From positions 27,739-91,738 of the forward strand of contig NZ_RJJX01000014.1 in NCBI RefSeq assembly GCF_003996985.1: DNA of 64,000 nucleotides, written 5' to 3'. Position 1 is the first letter of the stretch. Each line of letters opens with the position of its first letter. Positions 47,616 to 56,482 of the stretch are shown in pieces. This DNA is from Ancylomarina longa. GTDB lineage: Bacteria > Bacteroidota > Bacteroidia > Bacteroidales > Marinifilaceae. The notes under the pieces were generated by a model that was not told the DNA's origin, searched no databases, and was given only the letters and a program-made list of their open reading frames with translations. The translations under genes and the position numbers were made by a program.

Positions 47616-49019
47616 ATGATTAAAGGAAGAGAACAAACATTGGCGAGGCTCAGCACACTGATACAGGTTACCTTATCGGCAGCTTGTTATTGGTTCGTAA
47701 CGTGGGCTGTGATTCATTATTTACGTCCGGTAAAAATTGATATCCACGATAACAATACTATTTATCTCTTGATAATAGCCATTTGGTACACCATGCTTAA
47801 GGAGTTTAATTTGGGCAAAATGTTGCGGGTGAAGACCTATTCCGAACTTTTTGCAGATTATTTCGCCATGGTGGTGATAAGTTCAGGCTTATTGTATTTG
47901 GGAAGTTTGTTTTTAACCAATACGGTTCCTGTTTTGATATTGTGCCTTTTTGCATGCCTTAATATGGTATTACTCTTTGGCTTTCGGATATTGGTTTACA
48001 GGATATTTAAAGCCCTGAGAGGGAAAGGTTACAATACAAGAAATGTATTGATTATTGCCGATGATGAGGCTTATCTTCATTTTATCGATCGCATGATTTT
48101 TATTCGCGATTGGGGATATAACGTATGGGCTATCATGTCCGATGGAAAGCATATCAAAGATAAGTATTCCGAGCATGTTCGGGTTTTACACGAGCATTTT
48201 CAGCTTAACGAAATCATCGATGCCAATGTGGTGGATGAGGTGATTTATTGCAAAGGTAAATTTAACAACGAGGAAGTAAGAGCATTGATCTATGCTTGCT
48301 CCGAAGTAGGTGTAACCTTTCGGGTATATTCCGAATTGCTTAGCGTAGTAAGTAAGCGATCGCATCTTACCTATTTTAAGGAATTGCCTTTCCTGACTTT
48401 TGCGGGTCATACTAAAAATTACTTCGCACTTAAAGTGAAGGAAATGCTAGATTTTACACTTTCTTTCCTCATCGTAATTCTTATTTCCCCTGTATTACTT
48501 GCCATTGGCATAGCCATAAAAATGGAAGATGGAGGTCCAATTCTCTTCCGGCAAAAACGAGTTGGCTTGAATGGAAGATCATTCTCCTGTCTGAAGTTTA
48601 GAACCATGGTAGAAAATGCCGAAGCACTTCGGGTACGACTCGAGAATCTGAATGAACAAAGCGGACCGGTATTTAAAATGAAAGACGATCCTCGAATTAC
48701 CAGAGTTGGACGTTTATTGCGAAAAACTTCCTTAGACGAATTGCCTCAGTTTTTCAATGTTCTTAAAGGAGAGATGTCAATTGTAGGCCCTCGTCCTCCA
48801 ATACCATCCGAAGTGGTGCAATACCAACGTTGGCAACGCCGCAGACTAAGCATGAAACCCGGAATCACCTGTATCTGGCAGGTATCTGGTCGTAATAATA
48901 TTCCATTTGAGGAGTGGATGAAATTAGACATGCTCTACATCGATACCTGGTCGCTAAAACTCGACCTAATGTTATTCCTCAGTACCATTAAAGTAATGAT
49001 AACCGGAGAAGGACAGTGA
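47616..49019 (+). CDS. Undecaprenyl-phosphate sugar phosphotransferase (WbaP/WcaJ type)
   Basis: Initiates repeat-unit assembly by moving a hexose-1-phosphate from a UDP-sugar to undecaprenyl phosphate. The 467 residues comprise four N-terminal membrane helices (about 15-130), a Rossmann-like middle domain (about 140-260) and the catalytic bacterial sugar transferase domain (about 275-467). The last contains one membrane helix, DGGPILFRQKRVGLNGR, LKFRTMVENAE, TSLDELPQFFNVLKG, SIVGPRPP and ITCIWQVSGRNN. All conserved residues of PF02397 are present. The sugar (Glc, Gal or another hexose) cannot be read. Confidence 0.92.
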   Translation: MIKGREQTLARLSTLIQVTLSAACYWFVTWAVIHYLRPVKIDIHDNNTIYLLIIAIWYTMLKEFNLGKMLRVKTYSELFADYFAMVVISSGLLYLGSLFLTNTVPVLILCLFACLNMVLLFGFRILVYRIFKALRGKGYNTRNVLIIADDEAYLHFIDRMIFIRDWGYNVWAIMSDGKHIKDKYSEHVRVLHEHFQLNEIIDANVVDEVIYCKGKFNNEEVRALIYACSEVGVTFRVYSELLSVVSKRSHLTYFKELPFLTFAGHTKNYFALKVKEMLDFTLSFLIVILISPVLLAIGIAIKMEDGGPILFRQKRVGLNGRSFSCLKFRTMVENAEALRVRLENLNEQSGPVFKMKDDPRITRVGRLLRKTSLDELPQFFNVLKGEMSIVGPRPPIPSEVVQYQRWQRRRLSMKPGITCIWQVSGRNNIPFEEWMKLDMLYIDTWSLKLDLMLFLSTIKVMITGEGQ

Positions 49020-49114
49020 TGGCTCTTTAATTTAATAGAAATGAGCCTGCGAATTAAATTCAGAAAAGATAAAGTGAATGAAATAAACAGTATCCATAAT
49101 AAAAAACCAAGACC

Positions 49115-49903
49115 ATGAAGAAAAAGTATGTAATCCTAATGATGCTCCTGATAGTCGGGAGTCTCATTTCCTGTCGGTCGAAGCAGGATTTAGTTTATTT
49201 GCAAGATGTAAGTGCCGAAGTTTTAGCTCCTGAATATACGGTGGAGATACCGACTTATAGAATTAAAACCAACGACAATCTTTTTGTAAGCATTAAATCG
49301 CTGAATCCGGAAGTAAATCAACTCTATAATCCAGCTCAAACCATTAGTGGACAGCAGGGTTCTCAACAATTGTACAGCAATTTGTCCGATCAATATCTTA
49401 ACGGATATCTGGTAGATACTAAAGGTAATATCTCTCTGCCTATCCTTGGGGAAATAGGTGTTGCCGGACTAAGCCAGAGCGATGCGGAAACGAAGGTGCA
49501 GGAACGTGCCAATGAATATCTGAAAGATGCCACGGTAAAAGTCAAACTCCTTAATTTCAAAGTCAGTGTAATGGGAGAAGTGACAACACCAGGGGTTTAT
49601 TACAATTACAATAGCAGTTTAACGGTTCTCGAAGCCATTAGCATGGCGAATGGAATCACCAATTATGCAAAAATAAATCGTGTATTGGTGATGCGATCTA
49701 CCGATAATCAAAGCAAAATGTTTCGAATTGATTTATCGAATAAAAGTTTTCTAAAATCGGATGCATTCTTTCTACAACCCAATGATGTAGTATATATAGA
49801 GCCAGCCAGGATCAAAAGTACTGATATGAATTCTGCGGTGTATAGCATATTGCTGTCAACTATATCAACAGCAGTATTAATCACCAGTTTGATCTTACGA
49901 TGA
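49115..49903 (+). CDS. wza: Wza-type polysaccharide export lipoprotein
   Basis: A 262-residue outer-membrane lipoprotein; the signal peptide ends VGSLISC with Cys20 as the lipid-modified residue. An SLBB/poly_export domain begins with IKTNDNLFVSIKS and includes DTKGNISLPILGEIGVAG. A second SLBB-like unit follows (VMGEVTTPGVYY), and a C-terminal hydrophobic segment (about 240-260) matches the membrane-spanning helix. With the co-located Wzc it should form the export channel through the outer membrane. Confidence 0.9.
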   Translation: MKKKYVILMMLLIVGSLISCRSKQDLVYLQDVSAEVLAPEYTVEIPTYRIKTNDNLFVSIKSLNPEVNQLYNPAQTISGQQGSQQLYSNLSDQYLNGYLVDTKGNISLPILGEIGVAGLSQSDAETKVQERANEYLKDATVKVKLLNFKVSVMGEVTTPGVYYNYNSSLTVLEAISMANGITNYAKINRVLVMRSTDNQSKMFRIDLSNKSFLKSDAFFLQPNDVVYIEPARIKSTDMNSAVYSILLSTISTAVLITSLILR

Positions 49904-49927
49904 GTGCAAATATAAAAAGCTATTATT

Positions 49928-52315
49928 ATGCATTATGTAGATGAAGTAATGGACTATTTTGATAAAAAGGAGAGTCCGGATATTAAGGAATTTCTATACC
50001 GCATTATGGCTCGCTGGAAACTTTTTATCATTTGTGGTGCCATAGGAATAGGTTTGGGATATTTGGTTAGCAAGTATTCTAATCCGGTATATATGATTCG
50101 CAGCTCTATTTTGGTTCATGTCGATCCACAAGAGACAAGTGCCAAAAAACTCTTTGATGCTTACCAAATACGTGATAAAGCGAATATCCAAAATTATGTA
50201 GAGATACTAAAATCCTATACTATCAATAGGAAAGCAATGGAGAATCTGGGGTGGAAGCAGTCGTGGTACAAAAAGACGCTGTTTTCGAAAAAGGGTTTGT
50301 ATCGCAGAGAACCATTTGAAGTGATTCAGATGGAAGGAACCAATCTCACCAATCTTCCCATCTCTATTATTCAGATGGATAAATATACTTACAAGATTAA
50401 AGTAGATGGTAAGGCTCAATACAAAGGAGAGGAAGTATCTGTGAAATTTGAGAAGACAGCTTTTTTTAATAAAACCTTTAAAAACAAGTATTTTCAATTT
50501 AAGATTAATCTAAAACAGGCAAAAGTAGATTATGGTAAAGATTATTATTTTGTCTTTAATGATATAGATAAGCTGACATTGCAATATATGGAAAGTATGG
50601 TGATTAGTCTGGCAGAAAAAAAGGCAGAACTAATACATCTAAGAATAGACAATAGTGAGCCGGAGCGAGGAGTAGATTATCTAAACGAATTGAATTGGGT
50701 TTATATTCAATTTGGATTGATTGAGAAAAATAAGAAATCGGATAATACCGTGAAATTTATTGATGCTCAATTGTCGGGAATTGTAGATTCCTTGCATAAT
50801 GCAGGGCAAAATTTCACCAATTTCCGATCCCGGAACCGAATTGTGGATATGGGGCAGAAAGCGAGTGTGATAGTTGCCAAATTGGAAGAGTTGGAAACAC
50901 AATTATCCCAAGCAGAGATAGCGCTCGAATATTATCGCAAGTTACTCCGTAATCTGGGGGATGCCAATCAAATAAAACAAGTAGTTGCGCCATCTGTAGC
51001 CGGAATGACGGATCCTTCATTGGATGCTTTAGTGGTGAAACTTACCGATTTATATGGCAAGCGGGAAGTACTTTCCTATAGTGTGCAAGCCAAGAATCCA
51101 AGTTTACTCATATTAAATAAAGAGATTAAGGTAATACAGCAAAGTTTGGATGAAAATTTGAAATCGCTGGTAGCCAATTCGCAAATTAATGTGAGAAGCT
51201 TAAGAGATAGAATGGATAAAGTGCGCAATCAATTGTCCAAGATGCCAAAGAATGAGCAGAAATTGAATAATATGAAACGGCGTTTCGATTTGAACAACGA
51301 GATCTATACATTCCTGCTTAAGAAAAGAGCCGAAGCAGCAATTACAACAGCTTCTAATGTGTCGGATTCTCAAATTATCGATCCGGCCCGATTGGCAACC
51401 ATTGTAAAGATTAAACCCAAAACAGCAATCAATTTATTGATTGGATTAATCCTGGGAATTGGACTGCCATTTCTGATGATAATCCTCAATGAGTTTTTCA
51501 ATGACACGATTAAGAGCCGTGAGGAATTAATGAAGAAAACTCAATTGCCAATACTGGGGATAATTGCTCACAATCGGTATGCAAATCAGCTGCCGGTATT
51601 CCAGCATCCGCGCTCGGCAATATCGGAATCATTCCGGAGTTTGCGGACGAATCTCAACTATGTATTAACCGATAGTCCTACTAAAATTATTGGAATTCAT
51701 TCCACCGTTCCGTCAGAGGGAAAGTCCTTTACTGCTATGAATTTGGCAACTATTGTTGCCATGAATAACAAAAAGGTGCTCCTAATTGGTGCAGACATGC
51801 GAAAACCTAAATTGGAGAATTTATTTGAGTTGGAGAATGAGGCAGGCTTGAGTACCTATCTCATCCGACATCACAAATGGCAGGAAGTGGTGCAGAGAAC
51901 ACATATTAAAAATTTATCTTGTATTCCTTCAGGTCCGATACCACCAAACCCCGCTGAATTGTTGGAAAATGGGAGGTTCGAACTGTTGCTAAATGCCTTA
52001 AAAGGGAAATTTGATTACGTGTTTATAGATAATGCTCCGGTTTCCATGGTAACCGATGGAATTATTACCGGCAAGCTAACCGACACCAATTTATTTGTGT
52101 TGCGGCAGGCATATAGTCATAGAGATCAGGTGAATTTTGTCAATCAATTGGCAGATCGCGGAACGTTAACAAACCTTTCCCTGGTGTTGAATGATGTTAC
52201 TTCCAATGGTTTTCAGAATGGTTATATCCATTCCAAAAATAGTAGTGGATATTATTACGAAGAACCTACTCCGGGAATTGTGCAAAGGCTATGGACAAAA
52301 GTCAGCAAGAATTAG
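49928..52315 (+). CDS. wzc: Wzc-type chain-length regulator and BY-kinase
   Basis: A 795-residue polysaccharide co-polymerase fused to a tyrosine autokinase. Membrane helices lie at about 33-52 and 498-517 and flank a Wzz-like periplasmic domain with coiled coils. The cytoplasmic kinase has a Walker A motif STVPSEGKS (592-600), Walker A' LLIGADMRKP (about 618-627) and Walker B DYVFIDNAP (about 695-703). The tyrosine-rich tail is reduced to the cluster SGYYYEE just before the C-terminus. It works with Wza 24 nt upstream to set chain length and drive export. It is the last gene of the operon, with the terminator about 90 nt downstream. Confidence 0.92.
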   Translation: MHYVDEVMDYFDKKESPDIKEFLYRIMARWKLFIICGAIGIGLGYLVSKYSNPVYMIRSSILVHVDPQETSAKKLFDAYQIRDKANIQNYVEILKSYTINRKAMENLGWKQSWYKKTLFSKKGLYRREPFEVIQMEGTNLTNLPISIIQMDKYTYKIKVDGKAQYKGEEVSVKFEKTAFFNKTFKNKYFQFKINLKQAKVDYGKDYYFVFNDIDKLTLQYMESMVISLAEKKAELIHLRIDNSEPERGVDYLNELNWVYIQFGLIEKNKKSDNTVKFIDAQLSGIVDSLHNAGQNFTNFRSRNRIVDMGQKASVIVAKLEELETQLSQAEIALEYYRKLLRNLGDANQIKQVVAPSVAGMTDPSLDALVVKLTDLYGKREVLSYSVQAKNPSLLILNKEIKVIQQSLDENLKSLVANSQINVRSLRDRMDKVRNQLSKMPKNEQKLNNMKRRFDLNNEIYTFLLKKRAEAAITTASNVSDSQIIDPARLATIVKIKPKTAINLLIGLILGIGLPFLMIILNEFFNDTIKSREELMKKTQLPILGIIAHNRYANQLPVFQHPRSAISESFRSLRTNLNYVLTDSPTKIIGIHSTVPSEGKSFTAMNLATIVAMNNKKVLLIGADMRKPKLENLFELENEAGLSTYLIRHHKWQEVVQRTHIKNLSCIPSGPIPPNPAELLENGRFELLLNALKGKFDYVFIDNAPVSMVTDGIITGKLTDTNLFVLRQAYSHRDQVNFVNQLADRGTLTNLSLVLNDVTSNGFQNGYIHSKNSSGYYYEEPTPGIVQRLWTKVSKN

Positions 52316-52406
52316 AATAGGTTCACTACAAGAGTTGGACAACCACAACAATAGATTCCTGAAATAAAAGCTACACTTAAATCTTGTTCAGGATCAAAAC
52401 CAGATG

Positions 52407-52456
52407 AATAGTCGTTTTTTTGAATTTGCTTCAAAAGAACGACTATTTTCTTTTTT
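52407..52456 (+). terminator. Intrinsic terminator of the polysaccharide operon
   Basis: AATAGTCGTT (52407-52416) pairs perfectly with AACGACTATT (52438-52447) and is followed by TTCTTTTTT. The gap 52316-52690 contains this, a weak promoter at 52631-52661, and nothing else I recognise. Confidence 0.85.
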
Positions 52457-52630
52457 GTCACCGGTTTATAGCAGAAGAAACAAATAATATCAATTTTATT
52501 GGTCCGTGGGTTATAATAAAGGTGGAATATTTTAGACTTATTCGAAATGAAAAGGTAAAGTATAGCAGGCTATGTTGCATCTTTTCTAAGGATAAAGAAG
52601 TTCAAATGAAATAACTTTATGGCTCACATA

Positions 52631-52661
52631 TTAGTAAATCTGGTATAAATGCATAATTTTG
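52631..52661 (+). promoter_or_regulatory. Possible promoter of the HAD-like gene
   Basis: TAATTTTG (52654-52661) matches TAnnTTTG; TTA at 52631 lies about 20 nt upstream in place of TTG. The leader would be about 25 nt. Confidence 0.35.
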
Positions 52662-52690
52662 ATAGGTATTCTTTATAAATCCTTCTTTTT

Positions 52691-53101
52691 ATGATTATTG
52701 CTGTAGATTTTGATGGTACGATTGTTAAGCATAAATATCCCCATATTGGGGGTGAGATTCCATTTGCAATTGAAAGCCTGATTGCCTTACAGAAAGAAGG
52801 GCATCAGTTGATTTTATGGACTTACCGTACGGGGGAGTTATTGCAGGAAGCAATAGAATACTGTCGTATCAGAGGCTTAGAATTTTATGCGGTAAATCGC
52901 AATTATCCCGAAGAGGAATTCGACGATACTATCAGTCGCAAAATATATGCAGACTTATACATCGATGATAGAAATGTTGGCGGCTTGATGGATTGGGGCG
53001 AAATCTATAATATGATTTCCACACAGGAATTAGATTTAAGAAGCCAACCCAAATCCAAAAATGCAATTTCCCGTTTCTTCGATCAGTTATTTAGTGATTA
53101 G
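52691..53101 (+). CDS. Small HAD-like hydrolase (BT0820-like)
   Basis: A 136-residue protein opening IIAVDFDGTIV, the HAD motif I with both Asp residues. The phosphate-binding Thr/Ser region is IILWTYRTG-like (LILWTYRTGE), and the acidic motif IV is YIDDRN. No cap domain is present. It matches the small Bacteroidota HAD proteins exemplified by Bacteroides BT0820. The substrate is unknown, probably a small phosphate ester. Monocistronic, behind the polysaccharide operon terminator. Confidence 0.8.
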   Translation: MIIAVDFDGTIVKHKYPHIGGEIPFAIESLIALQKEGHQLILWTYRTGELLQEAIEYCRIRGLEFYAVNRNYPEEEFDDTISRKIYADLYIDDRNVGGLMDWGEIYNMISTQELDLRSQPKSKNAISRFFDQLFSD

Positions 53102-53169
53102 CACTTGCTTTTAGTCTTATATCAGGATTATCATTGATACTTGTATCGACTTGCTTGTGCTATGATGTT

Positions 53170-54483
53170 TTAGTACGCTTGCATAATCCGAACCGCTTTT
53201 TTCTTTATTCGCTCCGCTCTCAGTTTACCGATTAATTTCTTTCCCAAGCCCCTTTGTACGGCAACATAGGAGGAATGATCAAGCACATCAATCTTACCCA
53301 ATTCATCTTTTTTAAGTTTCCCCATTTTAAAGAAGAATCCCACCAAATCTACTTTGTTTATCTTGTCTTTTTTACCAAGATCTACATATAGTGTTTCCCA
53401 TTTAGGTAGGGGAGGAATAATAGCTTCTGCAGGTAAATTCTGGATTTCCAAATCCTTCGAAATAAATTCCGGAACTTTTTCCTCTTGAGCAAGAATAACA
53501 TAGGAAGTACCCTCTGCTTTCATGCGTGCAGTTCGGCCATTTCGGTGAACAAAGGCTTCCTCTACTCTTGGTAGCTGATAGTGAATTACATTTTTAATTT
53601 CAGGAATATCCAGTCCGCGCGAAGCTAAATCAGTAGTAATTAGTATTTGGTGACTTCCATTTCTAAATTTGATTAAAGCTCTTTCCCTGTCGGCTTGTTC
53701 CAGTCCGCCATGAAAAATATCGCAGCAAATATCTTCATCATATAAATGATCAGCAATTCTTTCCACAGCTTCGCGATGATTACAGAAAACCAGGCTCGCT
53801 TGATCTCCTAAGAAACAAATCAGATTAAATAAGGCGCTTAATTTATCTTTATCATTTGCAATCACCTTTTTTTGCGATAGGGCAAGTGTACTATGCTTTG
53901 GAATAAAATTGATTTCTTTCAGCTGGTACAGATTCGTGAATTCCGGAATTTTTATTCTCTGGGTAGCTGAGGTGAGCACCTTTCGAACCCCATTGGGCAA
54001 AGCCTCTACAACTTCCTTCATCTCGTTCTGAAAACCCAGTTCCAATGACTTATCAAACTCGTCTAAAACCAAGGTATTGATATTTCTGCAATCAAAATTT
54101 TCTCTTCGGATATGATCTGCAATCCTGCCAGGAGTTCCAATCAATACCGCTGGTGTATCCTTTAGATTGTTCTTTTCAATTTGCATGGCATGTCCGCCGT
54201 AGCAACAGTTTACTTTAAAATCCGTCCCCATCGATTTAAAAACACTCTCTATCTGCAGCGACAGTTCTCTTGCCGGAGAAAGTATAAGCGTTTGAACTTC
54301 TTTAATATTTGGATTTAATTGGGAAACTATAGGTAGTAAAAATGCCAGTGTTTTACCCGATCCAGTTGGGGAGAGCAGCAATAAATCATTCTTCTCTTTC
54401 CACTGATTCGCACAGCTTATTTGCATTTCATTCAGTTCCTGAATACCTATTTTCTTTAATATATCTACATTTTTTGATTGCAT
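53170..54483 (-). CDS. DEAD-box RNA helicase, DbpA-like
   Basis: An ATP-dependent RNA helicase of 437 residues from the ATG at 54483 (QSKNVDILKKIGIQELNEMQ, the Q-motif); the frame extends 7 codons further, less likely to be used. Motifs are I SPTGSGKT (about 37-44), Ia SPARELSLQ, II DEFD (DEAD in most members), III SAT and VI HRNGRTARM. The C-terminal 75 residues form a DbpA RNA-binding domain (LYVDLGKKDKINKVDLVGF). DbpA proteins bind 23S rRNA hairpin 92 and aid large-subunit assembly, which is the likely role. Convergent with the HAD gene. Confidence 0.88.
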   Translation of the reverse strand: MQSKNVDILKKIGIQELNEMQISCANQWKEKNDLLLLSPTGSGKTLAFLLPIVSQLNPNIKEVQTLILSPARELSLQIESVFKSMGTDFKVNCCYGGHAMQIEKNNLKDTPAVLIGTPGRIADHIRRENFDCRNINTLVLDEFDKSLELGFQNEMKEVVEALPNGVRKVLTSATQRIKIPEFTNLYQLKEINFIPKHSTLALSQKKVIANDKDKLSALFNLICFLGDQASLVFCNHREAVERIADHLYDEDICCDIFHGGLEQADRERALIKFRNGSHQILITTDLASRGLDIPEIKNVIHYQLPRVEEAFVHRNGRTARMKAEGTSYVILAQEEKVPEFISKDLEIQNLPAEAIIPPLPKWETLYVDLGKKDKINKVDLVGFFFKMGKLKKDELGKIDVLDHSSYVAVQRGLGKKLIGKLRAERIKKKAVRIMQAY

Positions 54484-54537
54484 GGCGCAAAGGTAATAAA
54501 ACAAAGATGTGAAAAACGGTAAATGGTTAATAAGTAA

Positions 54538-54562
54538 AGACGCACGATTCGTGCGTCTCTAC
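54538..54562. repeat. Dispersed palindromic element (GCGTCTCTAC type), copy 2
   Basis: AGACGCACGA and TCGTGCGTCT (54538-54558) are perfectly complementary around a single T and are followed by CTAC. The arm GTGCGTCTCTAC is shared with the copy near 47590. It lies in the divergent spacer between the helicase and the Mod gene. Confidence 0.6.
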
Positions 54563-54689
54563 ATTCTTATAAACACTAGTTTATTTCTACCTTATCTGCC
54601 TATGGCATTGGGAAAGAGGAATTACATTTTCAAACCAGATTGAAATATAGTAGGTTTGTGATAGAAAACAGACCCCTTGCCTTAATTCT

Positions 54690-56135
54690 ATGATGCCAAA
54701 AAATAAACTTCTAAGCACTTATCTTCGTCAGAAGAAGTTAACCGCTTTAAAAGCGCTGCTTCCTGACCTTTTCGAGAAGGACAAATTAAATATTACCTCC
54801 TTAAAGAGATTTTTGGGATCAGAGTATCAAATGGAGGAGAAAAATTATGCCTTGCATTGGTTTGGCAAGGAGAATGCCTTGGCAAATGCAAAGCATGCCG
54901 ACAAGCGAAAACGGGTGTTCGATGCCAAAAAATCTATCCATCCCGAACACAGCAAAAATCTATTTATCGAAGCCGATAATTTAGATGCCATGCAAGCTTT
55001 GCGAGTGGATTATCAGGAAAAGATTAAGCTGATATATATGGATCCTCCCTATAATACAGGACGCGATTTTGGCTACAGCGATAAGTTTCAAATTCGTTCT
55101 AAGCCTTATCTGGAATATTTGAATAACACAGATATTGGCAGAGTAGATTCGAATTTGAAGAATCAGATTGAAAGTGGCGAAATACACACCAACTGGCTAA
55201 ACATGATCTACCCCAGATTGCTTGTTGGCCGGGAACTGTTAACACAGGATGGAGTGTTGTGCATCTCTATTGACGAGATGGAAAGGGGGAATTTGCAATT
55301 ACTGGGGAGCGAGATTTTTGGAGAGGAAAATTATCTGGGATGTTTTATTTGGGTGAATCGTGGTATTGCCAATGATTGCAAAAACCGTTTCGCCAGTACA
55401 CACGAATATATTTTGCTTTTTGCCAAAGATGCAGCAAAGGTGCAATTTCGGGGAGAGGAGAAAGATTTCAGCCCATATTCGAATCCCGATCAGGATACCC
55501 AAGGAGATTGGATGCCTGATAATCCTACTGCATCGAGCGGAAATAATAACTCCCGATTTCCAATCATTAATCCACATACTAGTGAAGAATATTTGCCCCC
55601 CAATGGCAGATATTGGGCTTTTTCGAAAAATAGAGTAGAGGAGTGGACGAACACAGGGAAAATGGTGTTCCCAAACGAAAAAGGGAAGCGTTTTTTGTTG
55701 AAGAAATACAAAAGTGAACTCAAAAGTAATTTTAAACCTATTGCTTCTGTCCTGGCGAATATTCCTACGGCAAAGGGGACTCGTGAGTTAAAAGAATTAT
55801 ATCCGGAAGGGCTGCCTTTTAAATATCCTAAGCCTACCGATTTGCTGATAAAAATATTGGAACAATTAAGTGATGACAAGGATGTTATTCTGGATTGTTT
55901 TGCGGGTTCTGCATCAATGGCTCATGCGGTTTTTGAGTTGAACGAGAGGGAAAAATCTACTCGTAATTTTATTTGTATCCAGAACACAGAAGCTTGCAAA
56001 TCCGGCTCGGATGCCGCTATAATGGGATTCAAAACTATTTCTGATATTGCTATGGACCGAATCAAAAGAGCAGGAATATTATATCCAAACTTAGATACGG
56101 GCTTTCGATTTTATTCCTTGGCGGAGAATGAGTGA
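54690..56135 (+). CDS. Type III-like Mod DNA adenine methyltransferase, solitary and short
   Basis: A 481-residue beta-class methyltransferase. Motif IV is DPPYNTG (Asp118) and precedes the SAM-binding motif I, LDCFAGSASMAHAV (Asp402-Phe404-Gly406), the order seen in type III Mod subunits. LFIEADNLDAMQAL and HTNWLNMIYPRL are also typical. The protein stops shortly after GFRFYSL, where family members usually read GFRVFKL and continue for about 100 further residues, so the C-terminus looks truncated. No restriction (Res) subunit lies on either side. Ser-Ala replaces Ser-Gly after the glycine of motif I. It probably modifies adenine, but activity is uncertain. A periodic array follows directly. 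Confidence 0.8.
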   Translation: MMPKNKLLSTYLRQKKLTALKALLPDLFEKDKLNITSLKRFLGSEYQMEEKNYALHWFGKENALANAKHADKRKRVFDAKKSIHPEHSKNLFIEADNLDAMQALRVDYQEKIKLIYMDPPYNTGRDFGYSDKFQIRSKPYLEYLNNTDIGRVDSNLKNQIESGEIHTNWLNMIYPRLLVGRELLTQDGVLCISIDEMERGNLQLLGSEIFGEENYLGCFIWVNRGIANDCKNRFASTHEYILLFAKDAAKVQFRGEEKDFSPYSNPDQDTQGDWMPDNPTASSGNNNSRFPIINPHTSEEYLPPNGRYWAFSKNRVEEWTNTGKMVFPNEKGKRFLLKKYKSELKSNFKPIASVLANIPTAKGTRELKELYPEGLPFKYPKPTDLLIKILEQLSDDKDVILDCFAGSASMAHAVFELNEREKSTRNFICIQNTEACKSGSDAAIMGFKTISDIAMDRIKRAGILYPNLDTGFRFYSLAENE

Positions 56136-56170
56136 TGGAGGAATAGCTGTTGATTTTATGCGGTTAACAT

Positions 56171-56350
56171 TCGCGGAATCTGGCGGAAAGTCTCCTAATA
56201 GGAATGAGTCATGATAAAATTGGGAGAGCAATCGCCTAATCGGGCGGGCAATCGTCAAAATTGGCGAAGACCTGCCAAAATACGGAGAGGAATTGCGAAA
56301 TGTGGAGAGGAATCAACCTTATGGGCGGAAGTTGGTCAACTTGGATAAGG
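56171..56350. repeat. Degenerate 20-nt-period array, about 8 units
   Basis: Units with a purine-rich core followed by an AT-rich end recur with core bases near 56183, 56203, 56224, 56244, 56264, 56285, 56305 and 56325. The clearest neighbours are GGGAGAGCAATCG at 56222 and GGGCGGGCAATCG at 56242, exactly 20 apart, then GGAGAGGAATTG at 56284 and GGAGAGGAATC at 56304. The array lies between the convergent Mod gene and the outer-membrane protein gene. The period is not a multiple of 3, so it is not a coding repeat. Confidence 0.75.
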
Positions 56351-56482
56351 TTCATTCTTTTCTATATATATCTTTATCCGAAAGAAAATTTACTGCTCCA
56401 ATTTGTATTTGGTAAATCCACAATAGCAGTTTTATTATTTTAATTAGGCAAATGTAAGGAGTTAAAATATCGAGTTGTCACA

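Noticed and set aside
52420-52614. 64-codon plus-strand frame after wzc
   Set aside because: It starts at a TTG in the loop of the operon terminator and has no recognisable protein features.
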